A DNA stretch of 45,433 bases from Methylotenera_A sp031417915 (GCA_031417915.1 JANOWN010000009.1:1-45433), one strand, 5' to 3'. Counted from the stretch's first letter, positions 30,955 through 39,654 are shown. The notes: a model not told the origin generated them from the sequence alone. Numbers and translations are program-made.

Positions 30955-31622
30955 TGGCTTTTGCGAAACCCCCTTCAAAATCTGGTATTGGGATGACCTC
31001 CACCCGCACGCGCGAACGCATGTTGACGCGCCTGCGCGAACAAGGCATTAAAGATGAAGTCGTGTTGCACGCGATGGGTGAAATTCCGCGCCATATTTTT
31101 GTGGATGAAGCGCTTTCTACGCGCGCTTACGAAGATGTTTCACTACCAATTGGCTTTGCGCAAACTATTTCGCAACCTTATATTGTGGCGCGTATGACCG
31201 AGATTTTGCGTAACGGTAAACAGCTAAATAAAGTTTTGGAAATCGGCACTGGCTGTGGCTACCAGACGGCAATATTGTCGCGCGTGGCGAAAGAAGTGCT
31301 ATCAGTTGAACGCATCCGCCCGCTAGTGATGAAAGCGCGCGGTCATTTGCGCACATTAAAGTGCAACAATGTAAAACTTGACCATTCGGATGGCAGCCTA
31401 GGGCTCAATGAATACGCGCCTTTCGACGGCATTATTGTAACGGCTGCTGCCAGCCATGTGCCACAAGAATTGCTCGCACAACTGGCCATTGGCGGGCGCA
31501 TGGTGATTCCTGTGGGAACGAATACGCAAGTTTTGCACCTAATCGAGCGCATGGAAAACGATTACAAACAAACTAAGCTGGAACCCGTTAAATTTGTACC
31601 TTTACTGGGTGGCGTAAGTTGA
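30954..31622 (+). CDS. pcm: Protein-L-isoaspartate O-methyltransferase
   Basis: Repairs isoaspartyl residues in aged proteins using SAM. 222 residues from the ATG that overlaps the surE stop (TAATG). Motifs are FVDEALSTRAYEDVSLPIGF, QTISQPYIVARMTEIL, the SAM loop VLEIGTGCGYQTAILS, and DGIIVTAAASHVPQELLAQL. The usual C-terminal FVPLxGG is present as FVPLLGGVS. Its stop shares one base with the nlpD ATG. Confidence 0.97.
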   Translation: MAFAKPPSKSGIGMTSTRTRERMLTRLREQGIKDEVVLHAMGEIPRHIFVDEALSTRAYEDVSLPIGFAQTISQPYIVARMTEILRNGKQLNKVLEIGTGCGYQTAILSRVAKEVLSVERIRPLVMKARGHLRTLKCNNVKLDHSDGSLGLNEYAPFDGIIVTAAASHVPQELLAQLAIGGRMVIPVGTNTQVLHLIERMENDYKQTKLEPVKFVPLLGGVS

Positions 31623-32572
31623 TGATACGCATTGTTGTCGTCTTATTTGCATTGCTACTAACCGCTTGTGAAACTAATCCGCCTGCACCTGTGATTGAGC
31701 GTGCTTCAACCACCAAACCCAAACCACCCGAAGCCAAACCGACTGATGCTAAAGCCGCTGCGGCTAAGGATTGGCGGCCTGATAGCCACATTGTAAAAAA
31801 AGGCGATACCTTATTTGGCATTGGTTTGGAATACGGTATTGATTATAAAGAGATTGCAGCTGCCAATAACATCATAGCGCCATACCCAATCAACATTGGA
31901 CAAAAACTAGATTTAAGCAGCTTTAAAACTAAAGCTGTTGCGCCTGCAGAAGCCAGTAAAACAGAAGATGGCGTGGTGGTAACGCCCATAAAAATTGAAC
32001 CCGCTGTCACTGGCGATAAAACTGTTATCGATGGAAAACCTATTCCATCGGCAGTTACGCCAGTGCTAAGCGAACCAAGGGCAATACGTGAGCCTTACAG
32101 TTTAGAAGCACTTAATCGCGCAAACGCAAAACCCATCGCAAACAAACCAACAGAAACAAAACCTACTGAAGCGAAACCAAGCGACACTAACGCAACAGAC
32201 GACGAAGCGATTGCTTGGACATGGCCAACACAAGGAAAAATAACGGCAAGCTTTAACGAAGCCAGCAACAAAGGCATTGATATTGCAGGTAAAACAGGTC
32301 AGGCCATCAACGCCGCCAGCAGCGGCAAAGTAATTTATAGCGGCTCCGATTTACGCGGCTACGGCAAACTAGTCATCGTAAAACATAATAAAACCTATTT
32401 ATCGGTGTACGCGCACAACAGCAAAATTGTGGCGAAAGAAGGCCAAACAGTGGCAGCTGGTCAAAAAATTGCAGAAATGGGTAATACCGATTCTAATTCG
32501 GTTAAACTACACTTTGAAATTAGGCGCTTGGGTAAATCGGTTGACCCAGCCCGATACCTAAGTCAAAATTAG
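31622..32572 (+). CDS. nlpD: NlpD-type lipoprotein with LysM and degenerate LytM (M23) domain
   Basis: 316 residues. A lipobox is clear (FALLLTAC, lipidated Cys about residue 15). A LysM peptidoglycan-binding domain follows (HIVKKGDTLFGIGLEYGIDY to INIGQKLDL). Then a Pro/Lys/Thr-rich linker with KPTE-type repeats, and a C-terminal M23 domain from WTWPTQGKITASFNEASNKG to VKLHFEIRRLGKSVDPARYL. The metal ligands are partly lost (NKGIDI lacks the first His; KLHFE keeps one of the HxH pair). NlpD proteins lacking these residues activate cell-wall amidases rather than cut murein. It follows pcm directly; no rpoS follows. Confidence 0.93.
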   Translation: MIRIVVVLFALLLTACETNPPAPVIERASTTKPKPPEAKPTDAKAAAAKDWRPDSHIVKKGDTLFGIGLEYGIDYKEIAAANNIIAPYPINIGQKLDLSSFKTKAVAPAEASKTEDGVVVTPIKIEPAVTGDKTVIDGKPIPSAVTPVLSEPRAIREPYSLEALNRANAKPIANKPTETKPTEAKPSDTNATDDEAIAWTWPTQGKITASFNEASNKGIDIAGKTGQAINAASSGKVIYSGSDLRGYGKLVIVKHNKTYLSVYAHNSKIVAKEGQTVAAGQKIAEMGNTDSNSVKLHFEIRRLGKSVDPARYLSQN

Positions 32573-32612
32573 TTTTGACACAGAATCAGCTACGAACATT
32601 TAGGAGATTGCC

Positions 32613-32978
32613 ATGGCCGCACCGCTAAAAAAAGAACCCAACAAGTACGCCAAAAATGCCGATATTAAAGCCGATACGCTTGCAAAAACCTTGATTTCGG
32701 TAGCTGGCATGGCGCTGCTAATCATTGGCTTGCTAGGCATTGCGATGGAGTTTTTTAAAGGCAACGGCATCCTTAGCAGTATTTGGGATTGGCTGTGGGA
32801 AGACACTTCACATCTCATCGCAATCCCCGTTGCAGCTGCTGCGCTGTGGTTATTTAACCGCTTTTTGACAGCTTCTGCCAAAGGCGAAAAGAAAAAAACA
32901 GGCGACATTCCCATGTACATCATGATGGCGATTGGTGCGTTTTATGTGTTTCGATTTGTGACGACAGGCGGGTTTTAA
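32613..32978 (+). CDS. Small membrane protein of unknown function
   Basis: 121 residues with three likely membrane segments: TLISVAGMALLIIGLLGIAM, HLIAIPVAAAALWLFNRFLT and IPMYIMMAIGAFYVFRFVTT. The N-terminus is lysine-rich and cytoplasmic-looking (KKEPNKYAKNADIKADTL). A strong ribosome binding site (AGGAGA) precedes the ATG at 32613. I do not recognise the family. It occupies the place after nlpD where rpoS often lies, 40 bases downstream, so it may be cotranscribed. Confidence 0.82.
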   Translation: MAAPLKKEPNKYAKNADIKADTLAKTLISVAGMALLIIGLLGIAMEFFKGNGILSSIWDWLWEDTSHLIAIPVAAAALWLFNRFLTASAKGEKKKTGDIPMYIMMAIGAFYVFRFVTTGGF

Positions 32979-33026
32979 AGTTTGGTTGCAATTACGTGAA
33001 ATTTCTGTGCCCTGCAAATCAGATGT

Positions 33027-33098
33027 ATTGTCATTACGGGCTCGATCCGCAATCTCATACTCATAAAACAGACCCTGAATCAAGTTCAGGGTGACAAT
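33027..33098. terminator. GTCA-ended inverted repeat with inner hairpin
   Basis: ATTGTCA (33027-33033) pairs with TGACAAT (33092-33098). Inside, ACCCTGAA-TCAAG-TTCAGGGT (33072-33092) is a perfect hairpin. It lies between two convergent genes (the small membrane protein and thioredoxin), a position fitting transcription termination for both, though T-runs are poor. Confidence 0.6.
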
Positions 33099-33103
33099 TA
33101 GGT

Positions 33104-33475
33104 TTAGTGCTTTTTCTTGGCCTCAGCCGCGTAATGTTCATGCACCAAGCTCATGTCACGTTCGCGCGCCCATTTAATAATCTCTTCTAACGCGGCCGCG
33201 CCAATTTCGCCCACTTGCGTGTGTATGCCCGCCTGATCGCGTATCACCAAAATGCCAGGTATTTGCGCCACTTCAAAATACTCGCTAATTTCTGGGTCAG
33301 CTTCGGTATTCACCATACCAAACACTATATCAGGATGATTGGCTGCAACCGCCTCAAACGTAGGCGTAAACGCCACACAAGGCTCGCACCATGGCGCCCA
33401 AAAATCCACAATCACAAAATTATTATTCTCGATTGTTTGTTTAAAATTTGCTTTGGTAAGTGTAACAACTGCCAT
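33104..33475 (-). CDS. Thioredoxin-family protein
   Basis: 123 residues with VIVDFWAPWCEPCVAFTPTF, the active site being CEPC rather than the CGPC of standard thioredoxin. The cis-Pro loop is present (VAQIPGILVIRD). The C-terminus is extended by about 20 residues ending in a His/Lys-rich tail (HEHYAAEAKKKH). It is cytoplasmic (no signal). It is probably a thiol-disulfide reductase; the altered dipeptide should shift its redox potential. It is not the main thioredoxin by sequence. Confidence 0.92.
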   Translation of the reverse strand: MAVVTLTKANFKQTIENNNFVIVDFWAPWCEPCVAFTPTFEAVAANHPDIVFGMVNTEADPEISEYFEVAQIPGILVIRDQAGIHTQVGEIGAAALEEIIKWARERDMSLVHEHYAAEAKKKH

Positions 33476-33540
33476 GATTTTGCCTTAAATTAACGAACGC
33501 GTGATTCTAACAGAGCTTGGTATTTAAGTTAAGCACTAAA

Positions 33541-33593
33541 AATACTAAACATATCTGCCCTACAAGCCAATATCCATAAGGGTTACAGGGCAT
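33541..33593 (-). repeat. Partial copy of the dispersed GCATGGATATTGG repeat
   Basis: On the minus strand it begins ATGCCCTGTAACCCTTATGG and continues ATATTGGCTTGTAGGG, matching the first 35 bases or so of the 61-bp repeat with base-pair-preserving changes in the stem. It starts 4 bases after the nitroreductase stop codon. Confidence 0.65.
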
Positions 33594-33597
33594 GTTT

Positions 33598-34200
33598 TTA
33601 CGCTTTAATTGATTTATCCCAAACACCATCAAAAAACAATTCGCCCAGCGGTTTGCGTTTACGCGCTGCAAGTTCGCGCGCTTTTAAATCATCTGGCAGG
33701 TTATTTACATCGCCTTCGTAACCAATTGATAGCATCGCCATTGGCGTGAATTGCGCGGGAATCGTAAAATCCTCACGCGCTTTATCGGCATTAAAGCCGC
33801 CCATTTGATGCGCCATTAGCCCTAAATGCGTCGCTTGCAAACATAGGTTTTCAGCCGCCGCGCCCGTATCGTATTGCCCCCAACGATTTGGCTGCTGATT
33901 ATGACCAAATAACGTGCCTGCACACACCAAAATGAGCACTGGCGCGTGTTTCACCCAAGTTTGATTATTGGGCACAACGCAATTGAACGCGCGTTGCCAC
34001 GCCTTTTCATTCGTGTTTTTATTCCATACAATAAAGCGCCAAGGTTCGTCGCCAAAGCAAGATGGCGCCCAGCGCGCGGCTTCTAGCAGCGCAATCATTT
34101 GTTCATGCGAAACGGGCTTACTGGCATCGTAAGCGCGGCCGCTCCAACGTTTGGTAATGGTTTCTTGAATGGGCACGGATGTGATGGCAGGTTTTTGCAT
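33598..34200 (-). CDS. Nitroreductase family protein
   Basis: 200 residues of the FMN-dependent nitroreductase fold. Visible blocks are TKRWSGRAYDASKPVSHEQM (FMN-phosphate Arg/Ser), ALLEAARWAPSCFGDEPWRF (the typical APS...PWRF block), and YDTGAAAENLCLQATHLGL, plus the C-terminal RKRKPLGELF. Natural substrates are not predictable; such enzymes use NAD(P)H on quinones, flavins or nitro compounds. It is the last gene of a likely pirin-yceI-nitroreductase operon (17-base gap). Confidence 0.94.
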   Translation of the reverse strand: MQKPAITSVPIQETITKRWSGRAYDASKPVSHEQMIALLEAARWAPSCFGDEPWRFIVWNKNTNEKAWQRAFNCVVPNNQTWVKHAPVLILVCAGTLFGHNQQPNRWGQYDTGAAAENLCLQATHLGLMAHQMGGFNADKAREDFTIPAQFTPMAMLSIGYEGDVNNLPDDLKARELAARKRKPLGELFFDGVWDKSIKA

Positions 34201-34217
34201 GTAGATTCCAAGTTGAT

Positions 34218-34823
34218 TTATTTAATGGGATTAGGCGGTGGCAGTTTTACGCCTTCAATCAATAATGTAATTTCAATGTCGTCGCCCACGGGCGCATCTT
34301 TCTTAAGCGGCCAAGCAAAGCCAAAATCACTGGCTTTTAGGCTGGTCTTTGCCTCAAACCCAGTACGGTAGCCGCCCCAAGGGTCTGTGCCAAAGCCTAA
34401 TACTTTAAATGGAAAAGTCATTTCTTTGGCAACGCCGTGCATGGTCAGCACACCCGTCATTACGCCCTCTGAGTTCGTAGTCGCCGTAATTTTTTTGCTC
34501 ACAAAGGTCATTTCGGCAAATTTTTCGGTGTCTAAATAATCTTTTTCTTTAATGTGTTTATCACGCTTGGCATGGCTGCTGTTCACGCTCAACATATTAA
34601 TTTTTGCTTCCACAGACGAGTTAGCCAGATTTTCACTGTCAATTAAAATTTTGCCCGTAATGTCGCTAAAGGTACCCGAGGTTTTGCTGGCAACGTGACG
34701 AATCGTCCAATTGGCAAAACTATGTGTATCATCAATTCGATACGCATCAGGCTCTGCAAGTGCATGGCTGCAGACCAATAACAGAGCGGCTCCCAGGGCA
34801 GTTATTTTAAGAATTTTATGCAT
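34218..34823 (-). CDS. YceI family periplasmic protein
   Basis: 201 residues with a signal peptide (ITALGAALLLVCSHALA, cleavage near residue 23). It then shows the YceI lipocalin-like barrel: YRIDDTHSFANWTIRHVASK, GTFSDITGKILIDSENLANS, HAKRDKHIKEKDYLDTEKFA, and TGVLTMHGVAKEMTFPFKV. The family binds isoprenoid-type lipids in the one structurally known case. The role is otherwise unclear. It is 20 bases downstream of pirin. Confidence 0.94.
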   Translation of the reverse strand: MHKILKITALGAALLLVCSHALAEPDAYRIDDTHSFANWTIRHVASKTSGTFSDITGKILIDSENLANSSVEAKINMLSVNSSHAKRDKHIKEKDYLDTEKFAEMTFVSKKITATTNSEGVMTGVLTMHGVAKEMTFPFKVLGFGTDPWGGYRTGFEAKTSLKASDFGFAWPLKKDAPVGDDIEITLLIEGVKLPPPNPIK

Positions 34824-34843
34824 GTTTTTCTCCTAATTCAATC

Positions 34844-35545
34844 TTATTTCGGCAAATCAAATAGCAATATTTCTGCATCATTTATCGCTGTAATTTGTAT
34901 CGTTTGCGCACTATCAAACATTGCGGCATCACCTGCATTCAGTTGTTTTCCATCAATTTCAACGCTGCCGCTCGCCACTTGCAAATAAGCACTGCGGTTT
35001 TGTTTGAGAGCGTACTCCAAAACTTTTCGTTCACTTAGTTTACTGGCAAACAGTGACATATCTTGATGAATCTTTAATGACCCTGCTTCAGCATGTTCAC
35101 TCGCCAACAAACACCATTTATTTTGCTTTTGCGCATCACTAAAAAAGTCATCTTCATAACTTGGCGCTAAGTTTTGTTGGTTCGGCAAAATCCAAATTTG
35201 CAGCAAATGCACAGGCTCAGAATCCGATGCGTTGAACTCGCTATGCGTAATGCCAGTGCCAGCTGTCATGCGCTGCACATGGCCTTGGCGAATGACCTCG
35301 GTATTGCCGAGGCTGTCTTTATGTGCCAAATTGCCTTGCAACACGTAGGTGATAATTTCCATATCGGCATGCGAGTGCATGCCAAAACCTTGCGCAGGCG
35401 CAATGACATCTTCATTAATCACGCGCAACACCGTAAAACCCATCCAATTCTGGTCGTAATAATTGGCGAAAGAAAACGAGTGGTAGCTATCTAGCCAGCC
35501 ACGGTTGGCATGTCCACGCTCGTCTGATGCCCTAATTTTCATCAT
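34844..35545 (-). CDS. Pirin family protein
   Basis: 233 residues of bicupin. The N-terminal cupin has the metal site GMHSHADMEIITYVLQGNLA. It is preceded by GWLDSYHSFSFANYYDQNWM and followed by RMTAGTGITHSEFN, all typical of pirin/YhhW. YhhW shows quercetinase activity in vitro; the in vivo role is unclear. ATG at 35545 (or the next codon, 35542) is preferred to a TTG at 35557, since conserved pirin sequence starts just after. It is the head of a three-gene minus-strand operon. Confidence 0.93.
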   Translation of the reverse strand: MMKIRASDERGHANRGWLDSYHSFSFANYYDQNWMGFTVLRVINEDVIAPAQGFGMHSHADMEIITYVLQGNLAHKDSLGNTEVIRQGHVQRMTAGTGITHSEFNASDSEPVHLLQIWILPNQQNLAPSYEDDFFSDAQKQNKWCLLASEHAEAGSLKIHQDMSLFASKLSERKVLEYALKQNRSAYLQVASGSVEIDGKQLNAGDAAMFDSAQTIQITAINDAEILLFDLPK

Positions 35546-35610
35546 ATTTACTTTCAATGTAACAAGGTGCTAATATAGGGCTATCGTCACTTAATTTCAA
35601 GGATAAAACC

Positions 35611-36147
35611 ATGCCACAAGTTCAAGTCCAAGTTCCACGCAAGCTCGAATTCCTCAACAAACTCGCCGTCAGCGGCATGCTGTGGCTAAATGGCTTTGCG
35701 CATATTGTCATCGGTCTGGCACTAGCGACTTCTGTGCTTTTATTCACTTGGCTGTTTTTTATCGATGTGCGCAATGTTTCATACAACCTCAACTTGGTGC
35801 AAGGCTTTTTATACGCACTGGGCACGCTGATGTTGCTATGGTCGATTTCTGCGCTCATTTCGGCTGAGATTCGTTACCTGATGGGTGGCAGATTGCTGGT
35901 AGAAACCTTTGTAGAAGTGGCGCTGGTGCTGTTTTTGCGTAAAATTATTCTGTTACCAGCACAGGATGTAATGCCAACTACAGCGGAAACCGCGATGTGG
36001 ATTGGCGGCGCCTTAGTGTTGTGCATCATTTATTTGGTGATGCGCTGGGCAGATAATAATACCGAGCGAAAAGGCCAAGTGCGTCAATCGGATATTGAAG
36101 TTGAGAAGGCGCCAGCGAAAGCTGCACTCGTCAAAAAGGCTAAATAG
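35611..36147 (+). CDS. PsiE-like phosphate-starvation-inducible family membrane protein
   Basis: 178 residues with four membrane segments. The conserved stretch LISAEIRYLMGGRLLVETFV plus EVALVLFLRKIIL matches the PsiE-type domain. A charged, lysine-rich tail follows (EVEKAPAKAALVKKAK). The ATG at 35611 has AAGGA 9 bases upstream. The family function is unknown; regulation by phosphate is known only for the E. coli member and cannot be assumed. It is followed closely by tadA. Confidence 0.85.
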   Translation: MPQVQVQVPRKLEFLNKLAVSGMLWLNGFAHIVIGLALATSVLLFTWLFFIDVRNVSYNLNLVQGFLYALGTLMLLWSISALISAEIRYLMGGRLLVETFVEVALVLFLRKIILLPAQDVMPTTAETAMWIGGALVLCIIYLVMRWADNNTERKGQVRQSDIEVEKAPAKAALVKKAK

Positions 36148-36157
36148 CCCACACAAC

Positions 36158-36628
36158 TTGACTGTCAGTGTTAACGTAGATATAGATTACATGCAGCTCG
36201 CGCTTGATTTAGCGCGCGAAGCTGCAAACAATGGCGAGGTGCCAGTAGGCGCAATTATCGTCAAAAATGGCGTCGTGATTGGTCGCGGCAGCAACGCACC
36301 TATAGCTTTACACGACCCAACAGCGCATGCAGAAATCATCGCCATGCGCCAAGCCGCTGCAGTGCTCGGCAATTATCGCCTGGTTGATTGCACGCTTTAC
36401 GTGACGCTAGAACCTTGCGCCATGTGTAGCGGCGCGATACAGCATGCGCGCATCACCAAGTTAGCATTTGGTGCCAGCGACCCAAAAACTGGCGCCTGTG
36501 GCAGTGTGGTGAATTTAATGAACGAACCGAAGCTAAATCATCATACCGAAGTTGTTGGCGGCATTTTGGCAGAAGAATGTGGCGAAGTGTTGAGTAGTTT
36601 TTTTAAAGCCAAGCGCGAGAAGAAATAA
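36158..36628 (+). CDS. tadA: tRNA-specific adenosine deaminase
   Basis: TadA converts A34 to inosine in tRNA-Arg(ACG). The zinc site is clear: HAE in DPTAHAEIIAMRQAAAVLG and PCAMC in TLYVTLEPCAMCSGAIQHAR. GEVPVGAIIVKNGVVIGRGS and KTGACGSVVNLMN complete the family pattern. The start is uncertain. TTG at 36158 gives 156 residues and retains DIDYMQLALDLA, matching the usual residue before xMxxAL, but lacks a good ribosome binding site. The ATG at 36191 would give 145 residues. Confidence 0.93.
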   Translation: MTVSVNVDIDYMQLALDLAREAANNGEVPVGAIIVKNGVVIGRGSNAPIALHDPTAHAEIIAMRQAAAVLGNYRLVDCTLYVTLEPCAMCSGAIQHARITKLAFGASDPKTGACGSVVNLMNEPKLNHHTEVVGGILAEECGEVLSSFFKAKREKK

Positions 36629-36654
36629 AAAAACCCGCCTTTGCGGGTTTTTTT
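36627..36654. terminator. Bidirectional rho-independent terminator
   Basis: AAAAAAACCCGC-CTTT-GCGGGTTTTTTT directly after the tadA stop, between convergent tadA and the Bax-inhibitor gene. GC-rich stem with both A and T runs serves both strands. Confidence 0.95.
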
Positions 36655-36670
36655 ATTGGCTAAAAACAAC

Positions 36671-37360
36671 TTAATCGTTGCTACCACCAAACGACATGAG
36701 TATATGCAGCAAGCTAGTGAAAATATTATAGATGCTGATGAATAATGACAATGTTGCCATCACATAGTTGGTTTCGCCACCACGCACAATTTGATTCACT
36801 TCATACATAATATAAGCAGATGAAATCATTACAAATATTGACGAAATAGCGATTGAGAACGCAGGTAATTTAAAGAACATATTAGCGATGATGGCAATAA
36901 ATGCCACCATGATGCCAATAGATAAAAACTTGCCCATGTAACTAAAATCTTTTTTAGTGGTTGCACCAATCGCTGCCATCGTTAAAAAGATTAAGCCAGT
37001 GCTACCTGCCGCTAAACCCACTAGCTGTGCGCCATTACTTAAATTAGCCGCGTGTTGCAAAATTGGACCCAACATTAAACCCAGTAAAAACGTATAAGCA
37101 AACAACAATACAATGCCAATGCTGCTATTGCGGTTTGCACTAATGGCCATTTGCATACCCATGGTGACCAACATAAACGCGCCAAACGCCATAAAAGGGT
37201 GCATGGCAATAATACTAAAATTAATACCCATACCCATTACTGCGCCAATCACGGTTGGAATCATGGTCAAGCCAAGCATCATGTAAGTGTTGCGCAACAC
37301 TTTATTTTGCGTTGGGGCTAATGCGCCTTCACGACCTAATACTTGAATATTGTCTAACAT
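36671..37360 (-). CDS. Bax inhibitor-1/YccA family membrane protein
   Basis: 229 residues with about seven membrane segments. The start MLDNIQVLGREGALAPTQNK is supported by GAAGGA 9 bases upstream; an earlier in-frame ATG at 37387 is less likely. Family features are TYMMLGLTMIPTVIGAVMG, GLIFLTMAAIGATTKKDFSY, and the C-terminal SIYNIFTSLLHILMSFGG with YNIFxxLL. E. coli YccA modulates the FtsH protease; members can leak Ca2+ or H+. The role here is unknown. Confidence 0.93.
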   Translation of the reverse strand: MLDNIQVLGREGALAPTQNKVLRNTYMMLGLTMIPTVIGAVMGMGINFSIIAMHPFMAFGAFMLVTMGMQMAISANRNSSIGIVLLFAYTFLLGLMLGPILQHAANLSNGAQLVGLAAGSTGLIFLTMAAIGATTKKDFSYMGKFLSIGIMVAFIAIIANMFFKLPAFSIAISSIFVMISSAYIMYEVNQIVRGGETNYVMATLSLFISIYNIFTSLLHILMSFGGSND

Positions 37361-37436
37361 TTTGTTTCCTTCATAAAACCTTGCCAAATGGCAACTCTAC
37401 TAAGATAGCGATTATTAGTAAAAGTTTCAAGTGATA

Positions 37437-39140
37437 TTATTGTGATTGCACATATTTTATTTGCAATTGTAGCGTCTGTAAGCCTTTGTATTCATTGGCT
37501 TCCAGCGCATAAACTGCGTTTACATTTTCACTCAAATTTTCAACACAATTAAAGTAAATCGCGTCAAAGCGTTTGTGGTCTTTTTCTAATATTAATTTAG
37601 AATGTTTTTCGCCCACAATGCGTTGGTTAATCACTTTAAAATTATCGCTAAAAAGCGGTTGCGGAAAGCCTTGACCCCATACGCTTGAAGCCAGTATCCA
37701 TGCGGTCTGCAGGCTCATATTATTTGCATCTAATTTGCCGTCCGTTTCTATTACAGCTTGCAAATCTGCTTCGTTCAACAGTTCGCGCGCGACGCTTTCG
37801 AACGCGCTTTGAAATTGCGCGAAATCTTTTTCATAAATACTCAAACCTGCCGCCATGGCGTGTCCGCCAAATTTGATGATTAAATTTGGATGTTTTTTAG
37901 TTACCAAATCTAGCGCATCGCGCAGATGAAAATTGGCGATGGAACGGCCAGAACCTTTGAGGACTTTATTTAAATCTTGACTGTCGCCCGCGTCCGCAAA
38001 AACCAAGGTCGGTCTGTGATATTTTTCTTTCAAACGCGAAGCCAAAATGCCAATCACGCCCTGGTGATAATCGGCGTTGTAAATACTTAAAGAGTATTGA
38101 TTTGCGACTTCTATATTTTCTAATGTAATCAAGGCGCTATCTTGCATGTCAGCTTCGATATTGCGGCGCTCCATGTTCAGCTCGTGCAGTGTTTGTGCTT
38201 TTTGCATCGCGTCAGCTTCAGTTTCTGCCAGCAAACAAGCAATGCCAAGCCGCATATCATCCAGCCTGCCAGCCGCATTCAACCTTGGTCCAACGGCAAA
38301 ACCAAAATCTTGCGCGGTGACTTTTTCAGGTGATTTCCCTGCAATTTTCAGCAATGCGGCGATGCCTGCACAGCCAGCACCTGCGCGGATACGGCGCAAA
38401 CCTTGCTCGACCAAAATACGGTTATTACTATCTAATTTCACCAAGTCCGCCACTGTGCCTAGCGCAACTAAATCGAGCAGCTCGGTTAAATTCGGTTCGG
38501 GGTTATTTTCAAAAGCACCACGACTTCGTAGCTCCGCGCGCAAGGTTAGCAGCACGTAAAACATAACGCCCACGCCCGCTAGGTTTTTGCTGGGGAATGT
38601 GCAACCATGCTGATTCGGATTCACGATGCAAGCCGCAGCTGGCGTAGTTTCTGCAGGCAAATGATGATCGGTAATCAACACTTGTAAACCTAATGAATTC
38701 GCGGCTTCCACGCCATCAACACTGGCAATGCCATTGTCTACCGTAATTAAAATATCGGGTTGCAAGGTACTTGCAAGTTGGACGATTTCCGGCGTTAAAC
38801 CGTAGCCATATTCAAAGCGATTTGGCACTAAAAAATCGACATTCGCACCCATACTTTTTAAACCTTTTACCGCTACAGCCGTTGCCGTTGCGCCATCGGC
38901 ATCGTAATCGCCAATAACCAATAGTTTCTTATTTTGCTCAATGGCGGCAGCAAGTAATTTCGCCATTTCAGTTGCATTGGTGAGTTGCTCAGGCGGAATA
39001 ATTCCACTCAAAGAAGTTTCTAATTCATTTTTAGAAACCACGCCACGCGCCGTATATAATCTGGCGAGCAGAGGATTAACGCCTTCTGAAATTAACCCAG
39101 AAACCACTTTTTCGTCAAATTGGCGCTGATTTACTTTCAT
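37437..39140 (-). CDS. recJ: Single-stranded-DNA-specific exonuclease RecJ
   Basis: 5'-3' ssDNA exonuclease of recombination and mismatch repair. 567 residues. Catalytic DHH-family motifs are LLVIGDYDADGATATAVAVK, ILITVDNGIAS and LQVLITDHHLPAET, followed by ACIVNPNQHGCTFP and the second domain with IKFGGHAMAAGLSI. The late WGQGFPQPLF block is typical of RecJ. The ATG at 39140 overlaps the upstream gene's TGA (ATGA); the in-frame start at 39167 lies inside that gene. A stretch at 37683-37715 within the gene resembles the dispersed GCATGGATATTGG repeat and codes for QTAWILASS just before WGQG. Confidence 0.97.
   Translation of the reverse strand: MKVNQRQFDEKVVSGLISEGVNPLLARLYTARGVVSKNELETSLSGIIPPEQLTNATEMAKLLAAAIEQNKKLLVIGDYDADGATATAVAVKGLKSMGANVDFLVPNRFEYGYGLTPEIVQLASTLQPDILITVDNGIASVDGVEAANSLGLQVLITDHHLPAETTPAAACIVNPNQHGCTFPSKNLAGVGVMFYVLLTLRAELRSRGAFENNPEPNLTELLDLVALGTVADLVKLDSNNRILVEQGLRRIRAGAGCAGIAALLKIAGKSPEKVTAQDFGFAVGPRLNAAGRLDDMRLGIACLLAETEADAMQKAQTLHELNMERRNIEADMQDSALITLENIEVANQYSLSIYNADYHQGVIGILASRLKEKYHRPTLVFADAGDSQDLNKVLKGSGRSIANFHLRDALDLVTKKHPNLIIKFGGHAMAAGLSIYEKDFAQFQSAFESVARELLNEADLQAVIETDGKLDANNMSLQTAWILASSVWGQGFPQPLFSDNFKVINQRIVGEKHSKLILEKDHKRFDAIYFNCVENLSENVNAVYALEANEYKGLQTLQLQIKYVQSQ
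37683..37715 (-). repeat. Repeat-like sequence inside recJ
   Basis: Minus-strand text GCCTGCAGACCGCATGGATA then CTGGCTTCAAGCG is close to the core of the 61-bp dispersed repeat (GCCTGCAGGCCGCATGGATA in the 13761-13821 copy). It keeps the reading frame and falls before the conserved WGQG block. Chance similarity cannot be excluded. Confidence 0.5.
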
Positions 39141-39628
39141 ACGATTTGACCAAGCCCATAACACCAAATGCTGTTAACTGCGGGCAAGCGCTTGGCTTCG
39201 CGCGCAATATTGACTGGATGTTCAAACAATAACATTTGAATTTCGTTACTAAACGCAGCCCATTTTATTGCGCCTTCGCCTTTGGGTAGATATGCGCTAA
39301 TGTCTTTATTGAATGAGGCTTCTGGCGGCTTTGTTTGAATGTTTGGATTTTGTTCTAAGTGCAAAAACCATTGCTTTTCATGCCAAAAGAACTGTATTTT
39401 ATCTGCCTCAAAGTGCTTATTCAGTGCGGCGGTCAAGGCATCGATTTCTTCTTTTTTCAGCGGTAAAGGCACAGGTTCTGCCAAACTAAAACTATCGCGC
39501 TGCAATACCAAATGCACTGGCGCAGCATATAGCCAGAAAGCCTCCCCCACCTCGTTTCCAGCCTGTTTCCAAGCGAGTGCTGCGTTAAGTTTTTTGGGTG
39601 AAAATAGTTTTTTGAGGAAGGTGAACAT
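39137..39628 (-). CDS. Conserved hypothetical protein upstream of recJ (COG4255-like C-terminal part)
   Basis: 163 residues. The stretch AAPVHLVLQRDSFSLAEPVP, ALNKHFEADKIQFFWHEKQW and NEIQMLLFEHPVNIAREAKR resembles the C-terminal half of a phosphoglycerate-mutase-related protein often encoded before recJ in Betaproteobacteria. The usual N-terminal half seems absent: the protein begins with a basic MFTFLKKLFSPKKLNAALAW. It may be a shortened version or a separate short lineage. It overlaps recJ by 4 bases and probably shares its transcript. Function is unknown. Confidence 0.78.
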   Translation of the reverse strand: MFTFLKKLFSPKKLNAALAWKQAGNEVGEAFWLYAAPVHLVLQRDSFSLAEPVPLPLKKEEIDALTAALNKHFEADKIQFFWHEKQWFLHLEQNPNIQTKPPEASFNKDISAYLPKGEGAIKWAAFSNEIQMLLFEHPVNIAREAKRLPAVNSIWCYGLGQIV

Positions 39629-39654
39629 AGCGCTATTTTAGCATTTTAAACCGT

